NCBI RefSeq assembly: GCF_024970185.1
Contig: NZ_CP103965.1
Location: 182,001-246,000, forward strand
Origin: Pseudomonas sp. N3-W
GTDB taxonomy: Bacteria; Pseudomonadota; Gammaproteobacteria; Pseudomonadales; Pseudomonadaceae
DNA: 64,000 bases
Reading direction: 5' to 3'
Position numbers and translations under genes: made by a program. Of this stretch, positions 36,864 to 47,214 are shown piece after piece (position 1 is the stretch's first letter; every line of letters starts with the position of its first letter). The notes below the pieces were generated by a model, which saw nothing but the letters and a program-made list of their open reading frames with translations, was not told the DNA's origin and searched no databases.

Positions 36864-37937
36864 ATGGACCGTACTTGCGCAAGTCCCCAGCGACTGAATG
36901 CAGCCCAGCGATCAGCGCATATTCGCGAAGTGGTGCTGGCCAGAGGCGTGGAACTGCGTCAGCGCTACCCGATTCTCAACCACCAGGACGCCCTTGGCGC
37001 GGGCATTCTGGCCTTCGCCCTGGCCGGGATGATCGGTTCGGCGGCGCTCTACATCACCGGGCACATGGCTTGGTGGGCGTGCCTGCTGTTGAACGCTTTT
37101 TTTGCGTCGCTGACCCACGAGCTGGAGCACGACCTGATCCACAGCATGTATTTCCGCAAACAACGGCTGCCCCATAACCTGATGATGGGCCTGGTCTGGC
37201 TGGCGCGGCCCAGCACCATCAATCCGTGGATCCGTCGTCACCTGCACCTCAACCACCATAAAGTCTCCGGCACCGAAGCCGACATGGAAGAGCGCGCCAT
37301 CACCAACGGCGAGCCCTGGGGCATGGCGCGGTTGCTGATGGTGGGCGACAACGTGATGTCGGCGTTCATCCGCATGCTGCGGGCCAAGACCTGGGCGCAC
37401 AAATTCAGCATCATCAAACGCTCATTGAAGGTCTATGCGCCGCTGGCGCTGGTGCATTGGGGGGCGTGGTACGTGTTTCTCGGCTTCCACGCGGCCAATG
37501 GCATCGCGTATCTGCTGGGCACGCCAATTGAATGGTCGGCGACCACGCTGTCGGTGATGCAGGTGATCGACATTGCTGCCGTTGTGATCATCGGCCCGAA
37601 CGTGCTGCGCACCTTTTGCCTGCACTTTGTCAGCTCGAACATGCATTACTACGGCGATGTGGAGCCGGGCAATGTGATCCAGCAGTGTCAGGTGTTGAAC
37701 CCGTGGTGGATGTGGCCGTTGCAGGCGTTCTGCTTCAACTTCGGCAGCAGCCACGGCATCCATCATTTTGTGGTGAAGGAACCGTTCTACATCCGTCAGT
37801 TGACCGTCCCGGTGGCGCACAAGGTGATGCGCGAGATGGGGGTTCGGTTCAATGATTTCGGGACGTTTGGGCGGGCGAACCGGTTTGTGCGTGAGGATGA
37901 GGTGGTGGGGGAAGAGGTGCGTCCAGTCCGGGCATGA
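36864..37937 (+). CDS. Membrane fatty-acid desaturase-like protein
   Basis: A 357-residue membrane protein of the fatty-acid desaturase/hydroxylase superfamily. Histidine boxes are HELEHD (from residue 85), HLHLNHH and HGIHH (from residue 297), with hydrophobic helices between them. It is unlike DesA in this window, with different boxes and spacing, so it is a distinct desaturase or hydroxylase. The divergent AraC-type gene is its likely regulator. Substrate unknown. Confidence 0.82.
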   Translation: MDRTCASPQRLNAAQRSAHIREVVLARGVELRQRYPILNHQDALGAGILAFALAGMIGSAALYITGHMAWWACLLLNAFFASLTHELEHDLIHSMYFRKQRLPHNLMMGLVWLARPSTINPWIRRHLHLNHHKVSGTEADMEERAITNGEPWGMARLLMVGDNVMSAFIRMLRAKTWAHKFSIIKRSLKVYAPLALVHWGAWYVFLGFHAANGIAYLLGTPIEWSATTLSVMQVIDIAAVVIIGPNVLRTFCLHFVSSNMHYYGDVEPGNVIQQCQVLNPWWMWPLQAFCFNFGSSHGIHHFVVKEPFYIRQLTVPVAHKVMREMGVRFNDFGTFGRANRFVREDEVVGEEVRPVRA

Positions 37938-37959
37938 TGTGCTGTGGTTGATGGCCCCT

Positions 37960-38050
37960 TCGCAAGCAGGCTCGCTCCCACATTAGATCTCCAGTGGTCA
38001 CACATTTTGTGTACGACGGAAGTCCAGTGTGGGAGCGAGCCTGCTCGCGA
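37960..38050. repeat. REP doublet
   Basis: Inverted REP pair between the convergent desaturase and arylsulfatase genes. Confidence 0.88.
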
Positions 38051-38069
38051 AAGCGTATTCCAGACAACA

Positions 38070-40506
<2,437 letters not shown>

Positions 40507-40510
<4 letters not shown>

Positions 40511-42105
40511 GCGTGTCTCCAGCGAGTAGCAAGGTGTTCCAGGCGTTGGCCAATGAGGTTGAGCAGGGCGCCGGTCAGGCCTACCAGCAACATGCCGGCC
40601 ATGATCAGGTCCATGCGCAGCAGTTGTTGGGCGCTGATCATCTGGCTGCCGATGCCGCCGTTGGACGGCATGAAATATTCGGCGCCGATGGTGCCGAGCC
40701 AGGCATAGATCAGGCTCAGCCGCAGGCCGGCAAAAATCCCCGGCGCGGCGCCCGGCAAGACCAGTCGGCGCAGACGTTGGCCGAGGCTCAAACGCAGCAC
40801 ATGCGCGGCTTCGTTGAGCTGCGGCGAGAGGTTGGCGACGCTGCGTTGGGTGGCAATGAACAGCGGAAAAAAAGCGGCGAGCGCGACGAACACCCACTTG
40901 GCCAATTCCCCCAGGCCGAACCACGCCGTGAGCAACGGCACCCAGGCGAAAATCGCGATCTGGCGGATGGCGGCGAGGGTCGGGCCGAGCACCCGTTCGC
41001 TGGTGCGCGACAAGCCCAACAGCAGGCCCACTGAAAAACCGATCCCGCCACCCAGCAGCAGCCCCCCCAGCGTGCGCCCCAGACTCAGGGCCAGGCCACC
41101 GAGCAAGGTGCCGTCGAGCAAGCCGTGCCAGGTGGTTTGCAGCACGGCCAATGGGCTCACCAGAATGTTTGCGTCGACCCACTGCTGATCCGTCGTGAGT
41201 TGCCACAGCGCCAGCAACGCGATTGGCAGCAACCACGGCTGCAAACGCTGCCAGCCTTCATAGCGCGGGCCGCGACGGATTTCGGCGGTGGCCGGGTGCG
41301 GCCAGTGCACCAGTTTCTTGTCGAGCCAGCCGACGCTGCGATCCATGGTCACGCCGATCAGGCCGACGACAACAATGCAGACAAAGACGATGTCGAGCAT
41401 GAACAACTGCCGCGCCCAGACCATCAGGTAGCCGATGCCTTCACTGGAAGCCAGCAGCTCCACGGCCAGCAGCGACGTCCAGCCAGCGGCCAGCGCCAGC
41501 CGCACACCGGCCATGAACGCCGGCAGCGCGGCGGGCAGCACCAGACGGCGGATCAACAGGTGCGTCGGCAAGCGCAGCACGGCGGCGGCTTCTCGCAATT
41601 TGGGCTGTGCATCACGCACGCCGACTAGCGTGTGCAGGGTCACGGGCACTACGATGGCCTTGACCAGCACCACCAGTTTCAACGTTTCGCCGATGCCGAA
41701 AAACACCATGAACAGCGGTATCCAGGCCAGGGTCGGGACCTGCGCCAACCCGGCGAAGGTCGGGAACACCAGGCGTTCCAGACGCCGACTGAACCCCAGT
41801 GCGGCGCCCAGTACCGCGCCAATGCCAATCCCGGCGAGCAGGCCCCAGAACAGCCGTTGCAGACTTATCCACAGGTGACTCCAAAGTTCGCCTTGAGACA
41901 GTTCGACGGCGCTGCTCCAGACCAGCGACGGCGCTGGCAGGATTTGCTCGCTCATCCAGTGATTGCGGCTGGCCAGCCACCAAAGGGCAAACAGGCTGAT
42001 GGGCAGCAACCAGGGCAATAACCGGTGGCTCAGCGTCGGCCATTGCCGCCGACGTTTGAGTGGCGGGGCCGCCAGCGGCAGGCTGAGAAGGGAAACACGG
42101 GCCAT
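40507..42105 (-). CDS. atsB: Tandem-fused sulfate-ester ABC permease AtsB
   Basis: A 532-residue protein made of two permease modules in tandem, residues about 28-265 and 285-530. Each has six or so helices and its own EAA-type loop (LREAAAVLRLPTHLLIRRLVLPAALP and LNEAAHVLRLSLGQRLRRLVLPGAAP). The two halves are clearly related, for example ILPAPSLVWSS against ILVSPLAVLQTT. A single chain thus supplies the permease dimer usually made from two SsuC/TauC-like subunits. The fused form is known for AtsB of P. putida. It is divergent from atsR. Confidence 0.88.
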
Positions 42106-42175
42106 GGGTGACCTCCGTTGTTTTCCCTGCGGGAGTCGGGGGTTGCCCCGATGTCAGTCAATCAAATCCAATCCA

Positions 42176-42265
42176 TGTGGGAGCGAGCCTGCTCGCGAAG
42201 AGGTCATCACATTCAATATCAATGTCGACTGATTCGCCGCCTTCGCGAGCAGGCTCGCTCCCACA
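42176..42265. repeat. REP doublet
   Basis: Inverted REP pair in the atsB-atsR intergenic region, close to the atsB start. Confidence 0.88.
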
Positions 42266-42581
42266 GGTGTTGTGCCTCAACTGACAGACCTTGGTGCAGC
42301 CCGACTTCCACAGGCTTTTTGTGTATGCAAAATCGATCTATAAAATTTCAAATCAATACTATTGAGAGATAAGCGAGACCATTTAAGGCCTCTAGCCCAC
42401 ACGCAGCCAATGCATTCGAAGAATATTTTCCATGCTGTTTATGCATACCCGGCCAAGAGGCCCGTGCTGACTGATATAGATCCGAATGATCTAAAAATGT
42501 GAATTTATAGTATTTAAGCGTTGTTCAAGATTCAGCCTACTTTCGGCTCCTTAACGCCCGTTGCTACCAGGAGCCGTACCC
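42266..42581 (+). promoter_or_regulatory. atsR/atsB regulatory region
   Basis: A strongly AT-rich 316-bp stretch between divergent atsB and atsR. It holds no gene. It contains two ATGCAT palindromes (42410-42415 and 42441-42446) and, at 42488-42525, the string GATCTAAAAATGTGAATT followed by TATAG and GCGTTGTT, which recurs ahead of atsK. It probably binds CysB and/or the local LysR regulators; this is inference. Confidence 0.5.
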
Positions 42582-43595
42582 ATGAATCTGCCTTTCAAAC
42601 GCGTCATCAGCCTGTTCGCCATTCCGGCTCTGGCGGGGTTGCTCGCGTTCACCGCCCATGCCGATGAACTCAAGGAAATTCGCATTGCCGTCCCCGACTT
42701 AAGCGCCGGTACCCAGCACAGCGGCGGTGGGGTGGTGGACGTGCTGCGTGAGCAGCAGATCTTCGAAAAGGCCTTCGCCGATCAGGGCATCAAGATTCAG
42801 TGGACCTTCTTCAAGGGCGCCGGTCCCGTGATCAACGAGGCATTTGCCAACGGTCAGCTGGACCTGGCTTATCTGGGGGATCTGGCGGCAATCATCGGCA
42901 AGTCGAACGGTCTGGATACGCGGCTGCTGAGCGCTTCGGCCCGTGGCGTCAAACACTACCTGGGCGTCGTGCCGGGTTCGGGCATCAAGACCCTGCAAGA
43001 CCTCAAGGGCAAGCGCGTTGCGATCTTCCGTGGCACCGCCAGCCAGTTATCATTCGACGCGGCGCTGGCCAGTCAGGGCCTGAGCGAGAAGGACATGAAA
43101 GTCATCAACCTCGACTTCAACGGCGCCGTCGCAGCGCTGGCAGCCAAACAGATCGACGCGTCCTGGGGCAGTTCCGGGTTGACCGCCTTGCAAGCCAAGG
43201 GCTTGGCCGAGTTGCCGCTGAGCACCAAGGACCTGGGGGGCGCGGGCAGTATTCAGAGCGTGCTGGTGGGCACCGGCAAGTTTGTCGACGAACATCCCGA
43301 GGCTGTTGCGAAATTGCTGAAAGCGCAGCAGCAGGCGGTGGAGTGGTTGACTCAGGACAGCAACAAAGACGCGTACATCCAGCTGGTGTCGGGGCTGGCG
43401 AGTTATCCACCGGTGATCTTGCAGCAGGATTTGAAGGATCAGAAATTGAGCGAGGTTTTCCCGTCGACGCTGGACCCGGTGTTCCTGGGGAAACTGCAGG
43501 ATTCGGTGGACCTGGCTTCGCAGCAGCGGCTGATCCGCAAGCCGTTCAAGGTGACGGATTGGGTGGCGCCTGAGTTGGCTGCGGCAAAACTCTAA
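42582..43595 (+). CDS. atsR: Sulfate-ester binding protein AtsR
   Basis: A 337-residue periplasmic binding protein of the SsuA/TauA/NMT1 type. The signal peptide ends at ...FTAHA (about residue 28); the mature part contains FFKGAGPVINEAFANGQLDLAYLGDLAAI and DLKGKRVAIFRGTAS. It would capture sulfate esters for AtsB and AtsC. CAGGAG precedes the start. Its last 13 codons are included in the 400-bp tandem array that begins at 43557, and three detached copies of this tail follow, but the gene itself is complete. Confidence 0.88.
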   Translation: MNLPFKRVISLFAIPALAGLLAFTAHADELKEIRIAVPDLSAGTQHSGGGVVDVLREQQIFEKAFADQGIKIQWTFFKGAGPVINEAFANGQLDLAYLGDLAAIIGKSNGLDTRLLSASARGVKHYLGVVPGSGIKTLQDLKGKRVAIFRGTASQLSFDAALASQGLSEKDMKVINLDFNGAVAALAAKQIDASWGSSGLTALQAKGLAELPLSTKDLGGAGSIQSVLVGTGKFVDEHPEAVAKLLKAQQQAVEWLTQDSNKDAYIQLVSGLASYPPVILQQDLKDQKLSEVFPSTLDPVFLGKLQDSVDLASQQRLIRKPFKVTDWVAPELAAAKL

Positions 43596-43606
43596 AACAA
43601 ACACCT

Positions 43607-43738
43607 GTGGCGAGGGAGCTTGCTCCCGCTCGGCTGCGTAGCAGTCGCCATCCGGTCACCGCATTTGTTTGCCGAAAAAAACGTGTGGGCTGGTTCGGAA
43701 CCGCTTCGCGGTCCAGCGGGAGCAAGCTCCCTCGCCAC
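43607..43738. repeat. Long REP-type inverted pair (repeated in each 400-bp unit)
   Basis: Arms GTGGCGAGGGAGCTTGCTCC and GGAGCAAGCTCCCTCGCCAC flank about 90 bp, which itself contains GACCGCTTCGCGGTCC. Equivalent copies lie about 400, 800 and 1200 bp downstream. It could fold into a large RNA hairpin between the two convergent genes. Confidence 0.85.
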
Positions 43739-43746
43739 AAAAGCCA

Positions 43747-43957
43747 TCAAACCGCGACAGCAATCTCCTGATTGTCCACCGCCACCAACGTCTCGATCAT
43801 CGCCCTTGCCGCCGGCGACAACCGAAACCCCGTACGACTGACAATCCCGCACCGCGCATTCATGCTTTCAACGTTCTGCGGCAGATTGCGCCAGTGCAGC
43901 AGGACCAGCGAGCCCTGGGCAATGTCCTCTATGAACGCCTCTTGCGTGCCGATGCCG
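43747..43957 (-). pseudogene. Detached lysR 3' fragment, copy 1
   Basis: The last 70 codons (stop included) of the LysR gene at 44947-45867, without start or DNA-binding domain. It arose as part of tandem-array unit 1. Confidence 0.85.
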
Positions 43958-44146
43958 GATTGGTTGGCGCCTGAGTTGGCGGCGGCAAAACTCTAAAACA
44001 AACACCTGTGGCGAGGGAGCTTGCTCCCGCTCGGCTGCGTAGCAGTCGCCATCCGGTCACCGCATTTGTTTGCCGAAAAAACGTGTGGGCTGGTTCGGGA
44101 CCGCTTCGCGGTCCAGCGGGAGCAAGCTCCCTCGCCACAAAAGCCA

Positions 44147-44357
44147 TCAAACCGCGACAGCAATCTCCTGATTGTCCACCGCCACCAACGTCTCGATCAT
44201 CGCCCTTGCCGCCGGCGACAACCGAAACCCCGTACGACTGACAATCCCGCACCGCGCATTCATGCTTTCAACGTTCTGCGGCAGATTGCGCCAGTGCAGC
44301 AGGACCAGCGAGCCCTGGGCAATGTCCTCTATGAACGCCTCTTGCGTGCCGATGCCG
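44147..44357 (-). pseudogene. Detached lysR 3' fragment, copy 2
   Basis: Second detached copy of the LysR C-terminal 70 codons, in array unit 2; it carries the same three variants as copy 1. Confidence 0.85.
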
Positions 44358-44546
44358 GATTGGGTGGCGCCTGAGTTGGCGGCGGCAAAACTCTAAAACA
44401 AACACCTGTGGCGAGGGAGCTTGCTCCCGCTCGGCTGCGTAGCAGTCGCAATCCGGTCACCGCATTTGTTTGCCGAAAAAACGTGTGGGCTGGTTCGGGA
44501 CCGCTTCGCGGTCCAGCGGGAGCAAGCTCCCTCGCCACAAAAGCCA

Positions 44547-44757
44547 TCAAACCGCAACAGCAATCTCCTGATTGTCCACCGCCACCAACGTCTCGATCAT
44601 CGCCCTTGCCGCCGGCGACAACCGAAACCCCGTACGACTGACAATCCCGCACCGCGCATTCATGCTTTCAACGTTCTGCGGCAGATTGCGCCAGTGCAGC
44701 AGCACCAGCGAGCCCTGGGCAATGTCCTCTATGAACGCCTCTTGCGTGCCGATGCCG
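44547..44757 (-). pseudogene. Detached lysR 3' fragment, copy 3
   Basis: Third detached copy, in array unit 3; it agrees with the 3' end of the intact gene at every site I compared. Confidence 0.85.
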
Positions 44758-44946
44758 GATTGGGTGGCGCCTGAGTTGGCGGCGGCAAAACTCTAAAACA
44801 AACACCTGTGGCGAGGGAGCTTGCTCCCGCTCGGCTGCGTAGCAGTCGCAATCCGGTCACCGCATTTGTTTGCCGAAAAAACGTGTGGGCTGGTTCGGGA
44901 CCGCTTCGCGGTCCAGCGGGAGCAAGCTCCCTCGCCACAAAAGCCA

Positions 44947-45867
44947 TCAAACCGCAACAGCAATCTCCTGATTGTCCACCGCCACCAACGTCTCGATCAT
45001 CGCCCTTGCCGCCGGCGACAACCGAAACCCCGTACGACTGACAATCCCGCACCGCGCATTCATGCTTTCAACGTTCTGCGGCAGATTGCGCCAGTGCAGC
45101 AGCACCAGCGAGCCCTGGGCAATGTCCTCTATGAACGCCTCTTGCGTGCCGATGCCGATGGCATTGGATTGCAGCACGATCTTCACCAGCGCCGGGAAAT
45201 GCTCGGTCTCGATGGTCGGTGAAAAATCGATCCGCCCGCTGAGGTTCGCCAACAGTTTGCGAATGCCCGGCGGGATCAAAGTGGTCGCCAGCGGGTAGTC
45301 GAACATGTCGTTGGTCGACAGGCTCTCCTTGGCCAGCAACGGATGCCCCGGGCGGCAGAAAAACACTCCGCGTCTGGGCGTGAGCGCCTGGGTCTGGAAG
45401 TTGGGGTCGGCCTCGAAATGGCGGATGTCGGCAATGAAGAATTCGATCTCTTCGCGGGTCAACGCGCGACTGAGTTTTTCCCAGTTATCGACCTGAAAGC
45501 AGGTACGCACTTTCGGGTGTGCGTTGATGAATTGCGCCACGGCATTGGGCACCAGTTTGACCGCCGGCGCCGGGCCGCAACCGAAGCGCAGTTCACCGGC
45601 GTCGAGCTTGGTCATCTGCGTGACTTCGGCGCTGAGCATTGCCGCGCCCTGCACCAGGCTCAAGGCGTGCTGCAGCACCACCTGGCCCTCGGGCGTGGGG
45701 CGCAGATCTTTGTTGCCACGGTCCACCAGCACGCAGCCGAACTCCTGCTCAAGCCCCTGAATACTGCGGCTGAACGCCGGTTGGGTGATGCCCATGGCAT
45801 CCGCCGCACGGACGAAACTGCGGTGTTCGTTGAGGGCGATGAAGTAGCGTAACTGGCGAAGATCCAT
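44947..45867 (-). CDS. LysR-family regulator (SftR-like) of sulfate-ester genes
   Basis: A 306-residue LysR regulator. The N-terminal helix-turn-helix is RQLRYFIALNEHRSFVRAADAMGITQPAFSRSIQGLE, and the ligand domain contains LRFGCGPAPAVKLVP. It is divergent from atsK (182 bp apart) and convergent with atsR, so it probably regulates the sulfate-ester genes, like SftR in P. putida. It is clearly related to the second LysR at 49048. The start at 45867 follows GGGAAA. Its last 211 bp form the final copy of the tandem array, but the gene is complete. Confidence 0.85.
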   Translation of the reverse strand: MDLRQLRYFIALNEHRSFVRAADAMGITQPAFSRSIQGLEQEFGCVLVDRGNKDLRPTPEGQVVLQHALSLVQGAAMLSAEVTQMTKLDAGELRFGCGPAPAVKLVPNAVAQFINAHPKVRTCFQVDNWEKLSRALTREEIEFFIADIRHFEADPNFQTQALTPRRGVFFCRPGHPLLAKESLSTNDMFDYPLATTLIPPGIRKLLANLSGRIDFSPTIETEHFPALVKIVLQSNAIGIGTQEAFIEDIAQGSLVLLHWRNLPQNVESMNARCGIVSRTGFRLSPAARAMIETLVAVDNQEIAVAV

Positions 45868-45973
45868 ATGCTTTCCCGGCATCCTAAAAATAGCTCGAAG
45901 GCATTTGCGACGAGGGCTGGTTGAGGTTTTAAATGCAAGCTCTTATTCCGTCAACGAAGCATGTGAATATCTA

Positions 45974-46007
45974 TTAGATCTAAAGTGAATATAGATAGAG
46001 CGTTGTT
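45974..46007 (+). promoter_or_regulatory. Regulatory motif ahead of atsK
   Basis: The palindrome TTAGATCTAA (45974-45983) runs into AAAGTGAATATAGATAG and GCGTTGTT. The GATCTAAA...GTGAAT...TATAG...GCGTTGTT order also occurs ahead of atsR at 42488-42525, so it is likely a shared promoter or regulator site. Confidence 0.5.
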
Positions 46008-46049
46008 TCGCTGCCGCTCAACCGTAAGCAGTCCGATGAGGGTCTACCC

Positions 46050-46970
46050 ATGAGCAATGCCGCTTTAGCTGTAAAACCCGTTGTCCACGCGCTTGAAATT
46101 CATCCGGTGGCCGGCCGCATCGGCGCCGAGATCCGTGGCGTGCAACTGTCCGGTGAGCTGGACACAAGCACCGTTGAAGCCATCCAGCAGGCACTGGTGC
46201 AGTACAAGGTAGTGTTCTTCCGCGAGCAGACCCACCTCGACGACCAGCGCCAGGAGGCCTTTGCCCACTTGCTCGGTGAACCGGTGGCGCACCCGACGGT
46301 GCCGGTACGTGACGGCACCCGATACCTGCTGGAACTGGACGGCGCTGAAGGCCAGCGCGCCAACTCGTGGCACACCGACGTGACCTTCGTCGACGCCTAC
46401 CCGAAAGCCTCGATCCTGCGCTCGGTGGTGGCCCCGGCCCACGGTGGCGATACCGTCTGGGCCAACACCGCGACGGCCTACAACGAACTGGCCCCGGAAC
46501 TGCGAGAGCTGGCCGACAAGCTGGTGGCGGTGCACAGCAACGAATACGACTACGCCGGTGCCAAGCCTGACGTGTCGGCGGAGAAGCTGGAGCGCTACCG
46601 CAAGGTCTTCACTTCCACTGTTTACGAAACCGAACACCCGGTGGTTCGCGTGCACCCGATCAGCGGCGAGAAGAGCCTGCTGCTGGGGCACTTCGTCAAA
46701 CGCATCAAGGGCTATTCCCAGGCGGATTCGGCGCACTTGTTCGGCCTGCTGCAAAGCCATGTCACCCGCCTGGAAAACACCGTGCGCTGGCGCTGGAAAG
46801 CCGGCGATGTGGCGATCTGGGATAACCGTTCGACCCAGCATTATGCGGTGGATGACTATGGCACCCAGGACCGCATCGTGCGTCGCGTGACGCTCAAGGG
46901 CGAAGTGCCGGTCGGGGTAGCGGGGCAGCGCAGCCAGACCATCAAGGGCGCCGAGATCGTTGGCGTCTGA
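46050..46970 (+). CDS. atsK: Alkylsulfatase AtsK (Fe2+/2-oxoglutarate dioxygenase)
   Basis: A 306-residue TauD-family dioxygenase. The iron ligands fall at His108, Asp110 (WHTD) and His264 (TQHYAVDDYG), with Arg275 and Arg279 following; these positions equal those described for P. putida AtsK. The enzyme oxidises medium-chain alkyl sulfates with O2 and 2-oxoglutarate, giving an aldehyde and sulfate. It is cytoplasmic and divergent from a LysR gene. A REP cluster follows it. Confidence 0.93.
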   Translation: MSNAALAVKPVVHALEIHPVAGRIGAEIRGVQLSGELDTSTVEAIQQALVQYKVVFFREQTHLDDQRQEAFAHLLGEPVAHPTVPVRDGTRYLLELDGAEGQRANSWHTDVTFVDAYPKASILRSVVAPAHGGDTVWANTATAYNELAPELRELADKLVAVHSNEYDYAGAKPDVSAEKLERYRKVFTSTVYETEHPVVRVHPISGEKSLLLGHFVKRIKGYSQADSAHLFGLLQSHVTRLENTVRWRWKAGDVAIWDNRSTQHYAVDDYGTQDRIVRRVTLKGEVPVGVAGQRSQTIKGAEIVGV

Positions 46971-46980
46971 TCCACCGCCA

Positions 46981-47209
46981 TCGCGAGCAAGCCCGCTCCC
47001 ACAGGGGGTTCGATGCCGTACACAGCACTTGTATTCACAGCTGATCAAATGTGGGAGCGAGCTTGCCCGCGAAGGCGGTGTCTCAGTCAACATATGTAGC
47101 GACTGACAGGGCCTCTTCGCGAGCAAGCTCGCTCCCACAGGGGGTTCGATGCCGTACACAAAACTTGTGTTCACAACTGATCAAATGTGGGAGCGGGCTT
47201 GCCCGCGAT
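46981..47209. repeat. Two tandem REP doublets, near duplicates
   Basis: Doublets at 46981-47073 and 47116-47209. Their spacers are almost the same sequence (CAGGGGGTTCGATGCCGTAC, then a TTGTRTTCACARCTGATCAAA stretch), showing that a whole doublet of about 92 bp was duplicated. The second arms are GCTTGCCCGCGA variants. Confidence 0.85.
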
Positions 47210-47214
47210 GCTTC

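Larger units (their letters stand above)
43557..45157. repeat. Four tandem copies of a 400-bp unit (atsR tail - REP - lysR tail)
   Basis: Units lie at 43557-43957 (401 bp), 43958-44357, 44358-44757 and 44758-45157 (400 bp each). Each carries the last 13 codons of atsR, a long REP-type inverted pair of about 130 bp and the last 211 bp of the convergent lysR gene on the other strand. The junction joins lysR sequence ending GATGCCG to atsR sequence starting GATTGGG. Copies 3 and 4 agree at every variable site I checked; copies 1 and 2 share three other variants (GTCGCC for GTCGCA, CCGCGACAG for CCGCAACAG, AGGACC for AGCACC). Copy 1 has one extra A and copy 2 a single change at its start. The first copy belongs to intact atsR and the last to intact lysR. 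Confidence 0.95.

Noticed and set aside
43557..45157. CRISPR array
   Set aside because: Units are 400 bp, contain gene ends and are directly joined without short repeats or unique spacers.
44021..45222. Repeated 107-133-codon frames within the 400-bp array
   Set aside because: They read through REP sequence and antisense lysR tail; they recur only because the DNA is repeated and match no family.
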